DNA from: Streptococcus sp. S784/96/1
GTDB taxonomy: Bacteria; Bacillota; Bacilli; Lactobacillales; Streptococcaceae
Length of the DNA: 56,872 bases
Direction of reading: 5' to 3'
Assembly: GCF_902729355.1 (NCBI RefSeq)
Contig: NZ_CACVCC010000016.1
Span: forward strand, 1-56,872
Shown: positions 8,409-17,673 of the stretch, piece by piece
Numbering within the stretch: position 1 is the stretch's first letter
Layout: each line of letters starts with the position of its first letter
Made by a program: the position numbers and the translations under genes
The notes under the pieces: generated by a model
What the model saw: the letters and a program-made list of their open reading frames with translations, nothing else
Databases searched by the model: none
What the model was told of the DNA's origin: nothing

Positions 8409-9887
8409 TTAGTTTTTCTTAGCTAAGAACTCGTCATACTGACGTTGCATTTCTGCTTTAACTTTAGTGTATGAGCCTTCGGAGTTCAATTTATCCATCA
8501 ATTCTTTAATGCCTTGTTCTGGATCCACTGTACCTGAATTGATACCAGGAGCATATTGCTTGATAATGTTTTGAACGCTAGTTACTTCAGTTTTAACTGG
8601 ATCAATGTTAAAGTTAAAGCCAAGTGTCGGTGCTTCAACTGCTTCTGCCAAGACTTTTTCAGCTTGCGCAACATCGGCGTCGGTTACTTTATCAGTGACA
8701 TAAAGGATTTGGCTGTTACCAGTATTCCAAGCTGACATACGTGTATCTGCTGCATAGCCGTCTAACAATTTAATGCGGTTGTCGTCCTTAGGATCTTTTT
8801 CCCAGTTTTCACCTTCTGGACCAAAGACAAGGCCATTGAGCAATTCTTTATTAGTGTTCAATAAAGTCAACACTTCCATAGCTTTTTCTTTATTTTTAGA
8901 AGTTTGTGAGATAACAAAGTTGGCCACTTGAGTGGTATCATTTGTCTTATAGGCTGTAGTGATTGGCACTGATTGGATTTCGTAGCCTGCAACAGTTGAG
9001 AGAAGGCTGTCACCGAAGTCTGCTGGACCTTGTGTTTCTTCACGAACAAACCAGTTTTGAGTCGCTAAATCATAAGCAACATCAGATGTGGCAACGTCAG
9101 CTGCAATATAACCTTTTTTGTAGAAATCGTGGAATGTTTTAAGATGTTCAACGTAACCCTCAACTTCATAAGGGTTGACAATTTTGGTTGTGTCACCATC
9201 AAGGTTGACAACCAGAGGAAGGTCACTCTTACCTGGAAGGGCAAAGTTCATGTGTGGTAGACTAAATTTTGTCCAGGCAATTGGTGTTACTTCTGGTTCT
9301 TTTTCTTTAATAACTTTAAGAAGTGGTTCCAAGTCTTTGTAAGTCTTAACTCCTGAAATATCAAGATTGTGTTTTTTCACCAAGTTCATGTTGAAAGACA
9401 ACATTTGTTGACTTGCCACATTTCCCTGGACAGGAACAGCATAGATTTTACCGTTGATGGTATTTCCTTTGATATAAGCTGGGTCAAGGACATCGTAGAG
9501 GGCTTTTCCTTCTTTTTTATACAAATCAGTTAGGTCAGCATAGGCTCCTTTACCGGCATTGAGGACATAGTTATTGGCAAAGGCAATGTCGTAATTTTCA
9601 CCCGATGAGGTAATGATAGACATTTTTTCTTCGTAGTCACCCCAGTCAATGTACTGGATATTAAGTTTGGCATCTAGTTTTTCACCAATAATTTTATTGG
9701 CATTTTCCATTAATTTGTCAATATTTTTAGGAGGTTGTCCAATTTGATACATCAAGATTGACGTTTTTCCGTCTTCTGTTTTTCCAGTATTATTGGCCTT
9801 ATTTCCAGTTAAGTTACCACAGGCAGTCAAGCCTGCAATAGCTGACACACCTGCTAGCACTAGTGAGCATTTTTTAAAAAGTTTCAT
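8409..9887 (-). CDS. CUT1 ABC transporter solute-binding lipoprotein (LplA-like)
   Basis: A 492-residue lipoprotein with lipobox LTAC (Cys23), to be cleaved by signal peptidase II and anchored on the outer face of the membrane. The fold is that of family-1 extracellular sugar-binding proteins of the large LplA/LipO type, with a C-terminal region like DUF3502. It should capture an oligosaccharide, probably a glycan released from host glycoprotein given the neighbouring mannosidases. AAAAGGAG precedes the ATG. It is downstream of the two permease genes, with a 160-base gap holding no clear promoter. Confidence 0.9.
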   Translation of the reverse strand: MKLFKKCSLVLAGVSAIAGLTACGNLTGNKANNTGKTEDGKTSILMYQIGQPPKNIDKLMENANKIIGEKLDAKLNIQYIDWGDYEEKMSIITSSGENYDIAFANNYVLNAGKGAYADLTDLYKKEGKALYDVLDPAYIKGNTINGKIYAVPVQGNVASQQMLSFNMNLVKKHNLDISGVKTYKDLEPLLKVIKEKEPEVTPIAWTKFSLPHMNFALPGKSDLPLVVNLDGDTTKIVNPYEVEGYVEHLKTFHDFYKKGYIAADVATSDVAYDLATQNWFVREETQGPADFGDSLLSTVAGYEIQSVPITTAYKTNDTTQVANFVISQTSKNKEKAMEVLTLLNTNKELLNGLVFGPEGENWEKDPKDDNRIKLLDGYAADTRMSAWNTGNSQILYVTDKVTDADVAQAEKVLAEAVEAPTLGFNFNIDPVKTEVTSVQNIIKQYAPGINSGTVDPEQGIKELMDKLNSEGSYTKVKAEMQRQYDEFLAKKN

Positions 9888-10047
9888 GAGTTATCTCCTT
9901 TTTTAATCCATAATAATATGTTTATTAATGATTTTTAGTGACTTTAAGCCACTTGTCACAAGGTCCTAGATTTTTCTATGAGTTAAATGGTTTTCATTCC
10001 TAGACGCATAACGCTCTTCACATCACATCCTTTGCACAAATCATTGC

Positions 10048-10968
10048 TTATTCTTTAACCCCACCTATGGTCAAACCTTTGACAAAGTACCGTTGGAAAA
10101 ACGGATACAGGCAAGCAATCGGTAGTGTTGATACGACAACGATAGCCATTCGGGTTGCCTCTCTTGGTACACTGGCTGCAACACTAGCAAGGTTGGCACC
10201 TGCTCCAGCATTTTGTGCCAAATAATCAATATTTGACTGAATTTTCATCAGTAAGTATTGCAAAGGTACTAAATTGTCACTCTGAATATAGAGGAGGGCA
10301 TTGTACCAATCATTCCAAAAGGCGAGGGCCGTAAACAAGGAGATAGTTGCAATACCTGGCAATGCCAAAGGTAAACAAATCTTAAAGAAGATCTTTAGTT
10401 CACCAGCACCATCAATGCGGGCGGACTCAATTAAGGAATCAGGAATGGTTTTCTTAAAGAAGGTTCGCATCACCATGATATTAAAAGGACTTAACATCAT
10501 TGGCAAAATCAGGGCTGCGACAGTATCCTTCAAGTTCAGAAACGAGGTCATAATAATGTAAGTTGGAATCGTTCCTGCTCCAAATAACATGGTAATCAAT
10601 GCCATCATAGTAAAGAACCGACGGTATTTAAAATCTTTTCGTGAGATGGCATAAGCATATAGTGAGGTGAAAAATACATTAACTGTGGTTCCAACCACTG
10701 TGATGAACATAGTGATAAAGAGTGCTTGTAAAATCTCATCTTTCAACGTCATCAAGTACTCGTAGCCCGAGCTACTAAAATCCGCTGGCCAGAATGAATA
10801 GCCGTTTAGGTTTAGGGATTTTTCATCAGTTAACGAGATGATAATCACGAAGATAAAGGGTAGGATACAAGAGAAGGAAAGAATGCCAACCAGTACACTA
10901 AAGATCCAGTCTGTCTTCGTACTAAACGAGTGAATACCGACATGATCAATCTGTTTCTTTTTTGCCAT
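10048..10968 (-). CDS. CUT1 ABC transporter permease (LplC/YtcP-like)
   Basis: A 306-residue inner-membrane permease with six predicted helices. The cytoplasmic EAA loop is seen as ESARIDGAGELKIFFKICLP, the contact site for the ATPase. AAAGGAG lies before the ATG, and the gene starts 12 bases after the partner permease. With the partner and the lipoprotein it forms an oligosaccharide importer. No ATPase gene occurs in this locus, so a shared ATPase of the MsmK kind is probably used. Confidence 0.92.
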   Translation of the reverse strand: MAKKKQIDHVGIHSFSTKTDWIFSVLVGILSFSCILPFIFVIIISLTDEKSLNLNGYSFWPADFSSSGYEYLMTLKDEILQALFITMFITVVGTTVNVFFTSLYAYAISRKDFKYRRFFTMMALITMLFGAGTIPTYIIMTSFLNLKDTVAALILPMMLSPFNIMVMRTFFKKTIPDSLIESARIDGAGELKIFFKICLPLALPGIATISLFTALAFWNDWYNALLYIQSDNLVPLQYLLMKIQSNIDYLAQNAGAGANLASVAASVPREATRMAIVVVSTLPIACLYPFFQRYFVKGLTIGGVKE

Positions 10969-10980
10969 GAGCTCTCCTTT

Positions 10981-11916
10981 CTAAAATAAGGCAGATTCTT
11001 TATCAAAGCGTCTGACAATCAAATTGGTCGTCACCACTAGGAAGCAACCAACGATTGACTGATAAAGACCTGCTGCCGATGCCATCCCGATGTCTCCTGC
11101 TCCTGAAATACCGTTATAAACATAGGTATCGAGTACCAAAGTCACATCATATAGGGCACCTGAATTTTTCGTCGTCTGATAGAACAAACCGAAGTCTGCT
11201 CGGAAGATATTTCCCACCGCAAGGATGGTTAAAATGGTAATCAAGGGCACCAATTGAGGAATGGTAACATGCTTGATGCGCTGCCATTTCGTTGCTCCAT
11301 CAACAATCGCCGCTTCGTAGTAGGAAGGGTTAATCCCCATAATACTTGCATAGTAAATGACGCTATTATACCCAAGGCCTTTCCAAATCCCTAAAAAAAT
11401 CAGAATGAACGGCCAGTAAGTCTTATCGCTGTACCAATTAATTGGATTAAGTCCAAGCCCATGTAGCATCTGATTCACCAATCCCTTATCTGGGCTTAGA
11501 AAAGCATAGACGAAAAAGGAAATGATGACCCAAGATAAGAAGTAAGGGAACAGCATCGTTGTCTGATAGATTTTAACCAGCTGCCGTGACCGCATCTCAC
11601 TAAAGACAATGGCAATCCCAACAGCTAAAATCAAACCCAAGATAATAAAGCCTAAATTATACAGCAACGTGTTTCGAGTGATAATATAGGCATCTGATGA
11701 ATTAAAGAGAAACTTAAAATTATCAACTCCTATCCACTTACTCTTCATCAAGCTATCAACAAATCCGTTCCCCGTGTGCCGGTAATCTTTGAAGGCAACC
11801 ACATTCCCAAGTACTGGAATGTAGAAGAACAGAATCAGCCATATCGCACCTGGTAACACCATGAGCAGAAAGATGAGATTACGCTTTAATTCCTGCCACC
11901 TTTTTTTCGTTTTCAT
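10981..11916 (-). CDS. CUT1 ABC transporter permease (LplB-like)
   Basis: A 311-residue permease with six predicted membrane helices and an EAA loop, YYEAAIVDGATKWQRIKHVT. It pairs with the downstream permease as a heterodimeric sugar channel. AAGGAAAGGAG lies before the ATG. It is the first transporter gene. The 289-base region upstream (11917-12205) separates it from the GH20 gene and holds a TATACT-like -10 near 11972, suggesting a separate transcript start. Confidence 0.92.
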   Translation of the reverse strand: MKTKKRWQELKRNLIFLLMVLPGAIWLILFFYIPVLGNVVAFKDYRHTGNGFVDSLMKSKWIGVDNFKFLFNSSDAYIITRNTLLYNLGFIILGLILAVGIAIVFSEMRSRQLVKIYQTTMLFPYFLSWVIISFFVYAFLSPDKGLVNQMLHGLGLNPINWYSDKTYWPFILIFLGIWKGLGYNSVIYYASIMGINPSYYEAAIVDGATKWQRIKHVTIPQLVPLITILTILAVGNIFRADFGLFYQTTKNSGALYDVTLVLDTYVYNGISGAGDIGMASAAGLYQSIVGCFLVVTTNLIVRRFDKESALF

Positions 11917-12074
11917 AAAGACTCCTTTCCTTAGTGTTTTAGACTTGCTTTGACTTTTGTGATATTAGTATAACGCAGTTTTTCACAAAATAACATGTTC
12001 TGATTAAAGCTAAACCTATACAAATTATAGTCACTAGATTAAAAATTGGATAATCTTAATATAGACATTACAAT

Positions 12075-12086
12075 CAGAGGCCTCTG
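12075..12086. repeat. 12-bp perfect palindrome CAGAGGCCTCTG
   Basis: This uninterrupted palindrome lies between the GH20 stop and the LplB start, about 160 bases upstream of the permease ATG. It could be an operator, but no second copy was noticed in the locus. Confidence 0.4.
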
Positions 12087-12205
12087 AAGTTATTAGGCTT
12101 TTTCTGCCCTTTATCCTACACATTCATCCTTCTCCTTGAGTCATCTATCACTAATGTCTAAACAACGCATCCCTCCTAGTAACTAGCTAAGAAGGATGTG
12201 CTTTA

Positions 12206-14050
12206 TTAGGTTGTGTAAATGGTTGAGGCTGTTGCCATGAGATGCCATTGATTGGCTGTTGTAGCGATGTGGTCACGGTAAAAATCATTATGTGGTAATA
12301 AGTCAACCTCAAGCTCATCAATACGTTTAACATGACCAAGGAGATAGGCCGTTAACCGCTCATGCGCTCTTTGAATACGAGCCAAAAGCCCACCTAAACG
12401 AATATCAATAGTATCAAGGCCAAACACCTTGTTCTCAATCAGCCATTGACGACTATAGGTAACATGGAACTCGTGAACAAGATCTGCAAGGGTATCCAAG
12501 GTATCAAGACAGTTTTGTAAAGCATTTGTATCCTTAATACGGTAAGCATGACGAATGTCGTTGGACAGCCTTGCCTTAACCGCTAAAATACGGCAGAGTT
12601 TCTCTTGCGTTGTAAAGAGGTAAGCTAGACGGTGCTCACCTGTGGCAATTTCCGCCAGATGTTCTGCTACCTGTGCATAATACTGACTGTCCTCTTCATG
12701 AGCAATATGCAAATCCAACAAGGGGCAAAGGATATCCTGATACAAAATATAGCGTCCAGGATTCATGCCGTTCAATTGACCTGGGTTGCTTGGTGGGTGA
12801 TTGGCACTGTCAATCGCAAGGAAATCAGTAGCCGATAGACCAAACAAGGTCTCAAACACCTTCTCCCAGCCTGTAGTACTATCTTGATAAACCAACTGCG
12901 CCCAAGCCTGAAGCGTTGCTAAGACAGAAAATTGAGAGCATTCACCACCGTTATCGCCCCACCCCGTGATGGTCACCTGCTCTACCCCTGCCTTCTTAGC
13001 GGCATGATGAGCCTCTGGTGCAATCTGCAAACTAAACCGATTATCAGGAGCATAACCAATCCATTTCCACGCGCCGCCTGCAAAGGCAATATTATCAGTC
13101 AATTGTTTATGGCGCTCAAAACTCTTCGTATAACGCTCCTCAGTCAACTGGTAATAATCCCAATAAATCAATTGCACACGCTCTTTCAAACGATTTAGAT
13201 AAGTACGAACCTCTTGGTCAATCTGCAAGGTGTCGTCTTTTGCATCTAATAAATGGAAAAACATGTCACTCCACATGGAGCAAGTAAACCCATATCGGTC
13301 TGCAATATCTAGCACACGTTCTAAATGCTGACACATGATAAGGCTGCGTTTTTGGTAGCCATTTTCGGTTAAATACCGTCCCAATCCAAGCATAAACGCC
13401 TCGTCCATACCAATATTGATTCGGCGTGTTTTCAGCTGCGATAATGTACAAAACATCTGATCAATCAAGTCATAGACAGGTTCACTACCAACTAATAAAA
13501 TGTCGTCCACATCACGTAAATCCTGTACCTCTTTAACTTGCCATCTGACAAAAGCACTCAGGTGAGCTAGCGTTTGAATGCAAGGAATGAAATCCATGCC
13601 ATAACTATTGGCACATTCTTCAATATCCTGTAATTCCTCAGTTGTGTATCGACCACGGAAATACCCAAAATAAGGTTGGTTCTCCAATTCAAAGGTATCT
13701 TCTAAGTATAATTGATAGTTGGAATAGCCCATAAGCGCTATGTCTTCAATCAATTGTTTTGAAGAGTCAACAGAAATAACGCAGTTGCGACCACAATCCA
13801 CCATGTAACCAAAATCAGAATAAGCTGCTTTCTCTGTGATTGCGACCGTTGTCTGTCCTTCTCTGAGAGCAGTAGCTAATAATAGCAAGCCACGATAAAG
13901 CTGATGCTCTTTTTCTGCACAAATGGTATAGTGCCCATCAGAGCCTAAAACCAGTATCACTTTTCCTGATACTTGACAGTCTAAAGTCACATCCTGTAAG
14001 CCTAGTCTCTCTAACAAGTGTACAGGAAGCTCTTGTTTTATTATTGTCAT
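12206..14050 (-). CDS. GH20 beta-N-acetylhexosaminidase (GH20C-like)
   Basis: A 614-residue enzyme with a short N-terminal domain and a GH20 TIM barrel. The catalytic pair Asp216-Glu217 is in INIGMDEAF, the position of the usual GGDE motif with Gly replaced by Met. No signal peptide, so cytoplasmic. It resembles the pneumococcal intracellular GH20C type that removes terminal GlcNAc/GalNAc. The ATG at 14050 forms an ATGA overlap with the stop of the ROK gene and has AAAAGGAG just upstream. An in-frame ATG at 14071 is less likely. It is translationally coupled to the kinase, so liberated hexosamine or mannose may be phosphorylated by its neighbour. Confidence 0.85.
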   Translation of the reverse strand: MTIIKQELPVHLLERLGLQDVTLDCQVSGKVILVLGSDGHYTICAEKEHQLYRGLLLLATALREGQTTVAITEKAAYSDFGYMVDCGRNCVISVDSSKQLIEDIALMGYSNYQLYLEDTFELENQPYFGYFRGRYTTEELQDIEECANSYGMDFIPCIQTLAHLSAFVRWQVKEVQDLRDVDDILLVGSEPVYDLIDQMFCTLSQLKTRRINIGMDEAFMLGLGRYLTENGYQKRSLIMCQHLERVLDIADRYGFTCSMWSDMFFHLLDAKDDTLQIDQEVRTYLNRLKERVQLIYWDYYQLTEERYTKSFERHKQLTDNIAFAGGAWKWIGYAPDNRFSLQIAPEAHHAAKKAGVEQVTITGWGDNGGECSQFSVLATLQAWAQLVYQDSTTGWEKVFETLFGLSATDFLAIDSANHPPSNPGQLNGMNPGRYILYQDILCPLLDLHIAHEEDSQYYAQVAEHLAEIATGEHRLAYLFTTQEKLCRILAVKARLSNDIRHAYRIKDTNALQNCLDTLDTLADLVHEFHVTYSRQWLIENKVFGLDTIDIRLGGLLARIQRAHERLTAYLLGHVKRIDELEVDLLPHNDFYRDHIATTANQWHLMATASTIYTT

Positions 14051-14925
14051 GCATGCTCCTTTTCTTGACATGTGTTAATATATGTACCAATAAGATTGGC
14101 GTGTTTAGTATGATGGCAAGCCTTAATATGAGGAATTTGTGGAAAATCTTCTGGAAATAACTGTTGCAATTCTTGCAAGCGGTCAACCAGTCGTTTGATA
14201 AAGGCTTTACTTTGGCTAATGCTACCTCCGATATAAATCAATTCTGGATCAATCACATAATGTAGGTTTAACAAGCCTTGGCAGAGCGCATCCACCATCT
14301 CTCCTAGTGCTGTTTGGCAAACCAAATCCCCTTGCTCAGCTAACGCAACAATAGCTTTACCGTCCAGAGAATGGTAGCACTCTTTAGGATGTGCTTGAAC
14401 ACGTCGTACCAAACTGCCTGTTGATGCTAGTTGTGACCAATTTTTCAAGGGAAAATCCATCCCTTTAAGCATCATGTAGCCAAATTCTCCACCATAAGAG
14501 CGAGCTCCTCGGACCAATCGACCATTGAGGATTAAGGCACCTCCAATTCCTGTTCCTACTACAACACAGGCACAGTTCTTAAGAGTTGGTTGCTCTGCCA
14601 AGGCACTTAATCCAACACAGTTGGCGTCATTTTCAAGATAGATAGGTAAATGATAAGTCTCCAATAAATCATACCAAGAAACCCCGTGAATATAAGGAAT
14701 GGCTGATAATCCTCCAATCGTTCCATCGCAGTAGTTAATTGCTCCAGGGACACTTAAAGAAATCGCTGTGACACCTTCTTGACAAATGACTGCATCCATG
14801 TGAGCTAACAACATTTCTAACTTGTCTGGAGTTGCTATCTCCTGATAAGACCGCAACTGCAAGTCATCTGATATCAAGGCCGACTTCACCCCTGTTCCTC
14901 CAATATCAAAACATGCTACTACCAT
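14047..14925 (-). CDS. ROK-family sugar kinase
   Basis: A 292-residue ROK protein without an N-terminal helix-turn-helix, so a kinase rather than a repressor. The ATP-binding motif is DIGGTGVKSALI at the N-terminus. The family signature region VVGTGIGGALILNGRLVRGA and the sugar-contact GGEFGY follow. The classical zinc cysteine cluster CXCGXXGC is not evident. It probably phosphorylates a monosaccharide released by the surrounding glycosidases (mannose, GlcNAc or glucose); specificity is not readable. AGGAGG precedes the ATG. The coding end overlaps the GH20 start by four bases. Confidence 0.85.
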   Translation of the reverse strand: MVVACFDIGGTGVKSALISDDLQLRSYQEIATPDKLEMLLAHMDAVICQEGVTAISLSVPGAINYCDGTIGGLSAIPYIHGVSWYDLLETYHLPIYLENDANCVGLSALAEQPTLKNCACVVVGTGIGGALILNGRLVRGARSYGGEFGYMMLKGMDFPLKNWSQLASTGSLVRRVQAHPKECYHSLDGKAIVALAEQGDLVCQTALGEMVDALCQGLLNLHYVIDPELIYIGGSISQSKAFIKRLVDRLQELQQLFPEDFPQIPHIKACHHTKHANLIGTYINTCQEKEHA

Positions 14926-15035
14926 AACATCCTCCTCATAATTGCTTTTATATTATTCAGTGCTAAAGTTTGAGTATTTGCCAGACCATAACAAGCCTTG
15001 CTCCTCCTTAGTGTATTACTATACTTCTCAACACC

Positions 15036-17672
15036 TTAGAAATACAGAGGAGTAACCTTTTCAGTACGAATTTCTTGTGGCCCAAGTTGCTGAGATAGCT
15101 CACCTATCTCCTGCTCCAGCAAGTCAACACCACTTGCTAAATGCGACAAGATAACTGTGTCATGTGATAAATTATAGTAACGAAGCAAAATAGTCTCACT
15201 TTCTTCTGCCTGTTTCAAGGCTGTCACATAGCAGGCCTCTTCTTGCAAAATAGGATGAGTGAATTGCCCTGATAAAGCAACGGTTCCTGCGTGCTGACAG
15301 ACTTGTCCCACATAGAGAGGAACAGCTAGATTTTGAGCCCGATGAATGGCTTGGTAACGCTCTTGACTGGCATGACATTCCACTGCATATACAAGCTCCG
15401 ATGGTCCTAGACACTGAGCATCAGGGGTTGGAAAATCACCCCAATCTCCCAATTCACCAACACTGCGCAAAAGGGTTAAGGCTATGGTTTCCTTATCCAG
15501 AATTTCATACTCATGAAGCCCTGTTGAAGACACCGTTAGGCAAATTTCCGCATCTCCCAAGGAGATGAATGTGCGGTGCCGCTGCGAATGATGAGGATTT
15601 TTCCAATGAGACGATGGAGTATTTGATCGCTCTACCGTTTCATAAATGCTATCGGCCAAATGGCTTTCAGCTTGCAATCCTGTTGCAATTAAAACCCTTA
15701 ACCGATGATCCAACATCTGATTATCAAATCGTGTCTTAAAGATTAGTTGAGAACTGTCACGAAAAAGGGTAATCTCCGTTGTCACCAGTAGCGATTTAGT
15801 CTGCTGATGACGTCCTGCTTGACGTTTGAAGTATTCTACCAAGCGCTTCTGTTCCTCAAACAATCGCTCATCTGCACTGATTGGTATCTCAAGCTGGTGT
15901 ATCACACAGGCACGTTGGTAAGTAGGTGCCTCTTCCTGAATATAAAAATCAACTAATTGGCTATAAATTGGCTGGCAAGAGGTAGGGGCAAAGTGGGCAT
16001 ACTCGTTACCCAGTTCTCCCACATCTTCAAACTTCAGTAGGTTAGCAATACGATGACCGAGTTCTTTGTGGGTCAAGACAAGATTATTCCCCTCACGCTG
16101 AAGCTTGACAAAATCATTTTCCAGATAGGCAAAAGGACTCACTCCTGGTAGAGCGGCGGCTGGTTTCACTTGATAAGTTTGCCATGACCAAGCTGGTAAG
16201 TTTTCAGCAACAAAGGACACCCTTATCTTCCTAGCAAAAACAGCAGAGCGGAAGGTATCTATTGGTAGATGATAATCAAATTGCACTCCCAAATCCTCAA
16301 TATCTGCCCAAACACGCTCGCCATCTGCTGTAAAGAGTCCGAGTTCTGGTAAGTCAATCGCATCCATCTTGTGATGATGTTCCGCAAGGCGACCATCACG
16401 AAAATCAGTCTCATCAACAATCAGATCAACAGTCACCTGCTTAGTCTGAGGAAAGGCAGTCGTATTGACCACCGTAAAAAGATGACCCTCCAACTCACCA
16501 GTATCAAGCTTTTGAGACCAGTTGGCAAAAGTCTTTTCCGCTAAATAAGTTCCCACCTGCTCAACCTTATCAAAACGTGTCATCATTTCCCGATGGACCG
16601 CATCAACACTACAACCGCAAATACTATCGTGTGGAGCATTTTCAAGCAAGAGCTTCCATGCATAGCGTAGCTCATCTTTAGGATAGGGTTCTCCAGTGAT
16701 GACTAGTAAGGGCTCAACCACTTGTTCTAGAAGGTTGCTGACTCTGTCATTAACCTGCTTCAGATAGATTCGTGAGGAAGCCGTATTGGCTAGGGTGTAC
16801 CATCCGTCTGTTTCTTGACTGGTCAATTCTCCAATGACCTGACTAAGTTGCTCTGGTAAATTCTGTTTGACAGCCGATACGTATTGCTCAAAGCTACTGT
16901 GAACAAAGTCAATATCAGGATACAAGTCGCTAGCGACCCGAATGGCTTTTGAAAGATTTTTCTGCACTGGCTGATGGTCACACCCATTCATCATTAAGAG
17001 ATGAGAGGTAGCAGCGTATTTTCTTGCGTCAGCTAATTTCTTATCCCAAAAAACCTTGGCCACTTCTGGTTCAACTGGAATTTCATTCCCATTGCTGTAC
17101 CAATTAGCGAATAAAATCCCTAAAATGCTAGTTCCATCAGCACCGGTCCATATCATTTCAGAAAACTGAGACTGGAATTGGTCATCTGATAAGACCTGAT
17201 TATCAAAACCAATCGGCTTCACCCCACGTCCAAAAAAGGCCACATCAATACCTGCCTGCTTTAATAATTGCGGGGTCTGTCCCATATTGCCAAAGGTATC
17301 TGGAAAATAACCAATTTTAGGCGGCTTTCCCCAGAAACGACTTTCCAAATGACCAAGGAGGGTATTGCGAACATTGGCTTCGCTACTAATCAAATAATCG
17401 TCCTGCAAAATATAAAACGGACCAACAATTAATTTTCCCTCACGGATATACCGTGCTAACTGCTCACGTTTATGTGGTCTAATCGTCAAATAATCATCCA
17501 ATGCAATCAACTGTCCATCAAGATGAAAACTCTTGAATTCCTCATCCGTTTCAAAAAGCTCACACAAATCATCAATCAAGGTCACTAAGCGCATGCGATG
17601 TTCTTCAAAAGGAAGATACCACTCCCTATCCCAATGACTGTGTGAAATAATGTGTACCGTTTCTCTCCCCAT
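15036..17672 (-). CDS. GH38 alpha-mannosidase
   Basis: An 878-residue family 38 enzyme. The zinc-binding N-terminal motif is HSHWDREWY (His13, Asp15) and the presumed nucleophile is Asp125 in GYFPDTFGNMGQ. A three-helix middle domain with ENAPHDSICGCSVD and long C-terminal beta domains follow. No signal peptide. The closest biochemical relatives are streptococcal GH38 enzymes that cleave alpha-1,3-mannose of N-glycans. The start is supported by AGAAGGAG. It begins one base after the GH125 stop, so the two are coupled and probably trim the same high-mannose substrate in succession. Confidence 0.93.
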   Translation of the reverse strand: MGRETVHIISHSHWDREWYLPFEEHRMRLVTLIDDLCELFETDEEFKSFHLDGQLIALDDYLTIRPHKREQLARYIREGKLIVGPFYILQDDYLISSEANVRNTLLGHLESRFWGKPPKIGYFPDTFGNMGQTPQLLKQAGIDVAFFGRGVKPIGFDNQVLSDDQFQSQFSEMIWTGADGTSILGILFANWYSNGNEIPVEPEVAKVFWDKKLADARKYAATSHLLMMNGCDHQPVQKNLSKAIRVASDLYPDIDFVHSSFEQYVSAVKQNLPEQLSQVIGELTSQETDGWYTLANTASSRIYLKQVNDRVSNLLEQVVEPLLVITGEPYPKDELRYAWKLLLENAPHDSICGCSVDAVHREMMTRFDKVEQVGTYLAEKTFANWSQKLDTGELEGHLFTVVNTTAFPQTKQVTVDLIVDETDFRDGRLAEHHHKMDAIDLPELGLFTADGERVWADIEDLGVQFDYHLPIDTFRSAVFARKIRVSFVAENLPAWSWQTYQVKPAAALPGVSPFAYLENDFVKLQREGNNLVLTHKELGHRIANLLKFEDVGELGNEYAHFAPTSCQPIYSQLVDFYIQEEAPTYQRACVIHQLEIPISADERLFEEQKRLVEYFKRQAGRHQQTKSLLVTTEITLFRDSSQLIFKTRFDNQMLDHRLRVLIATGLQAESHLADSIYETVERSNTPSSHWKNPHHSQRHRTFISLGDAEICLTVSSTGLHEYEILDKETIALTLLRSVGELGDWGDFPTPDAQCLGPSELVYAVECHASQERYQAIHRAQNLAVPLYVGQVCQHAGTVALSGQFTHPILQEEACYVTALKQAEESETILLRYYNLSHDTVILSHLASGVDLLEQEIGELSQQLGPQEIRTEKVTPLYF

Positions 17673-17673
17673 G

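Noticed and set aside
9985..10002. TGAAAACCATTTAA as a second cre upstream of the binding lipoprotein
   Set aside because: The central CG of the cre consensus is missing (CC instead).
12140..12205. Imperfect hairpin after the GH20 stop (CATCC...GGATG) as a terminator
   Set aside because: The stem is short and no T-run follows on the minus strand.
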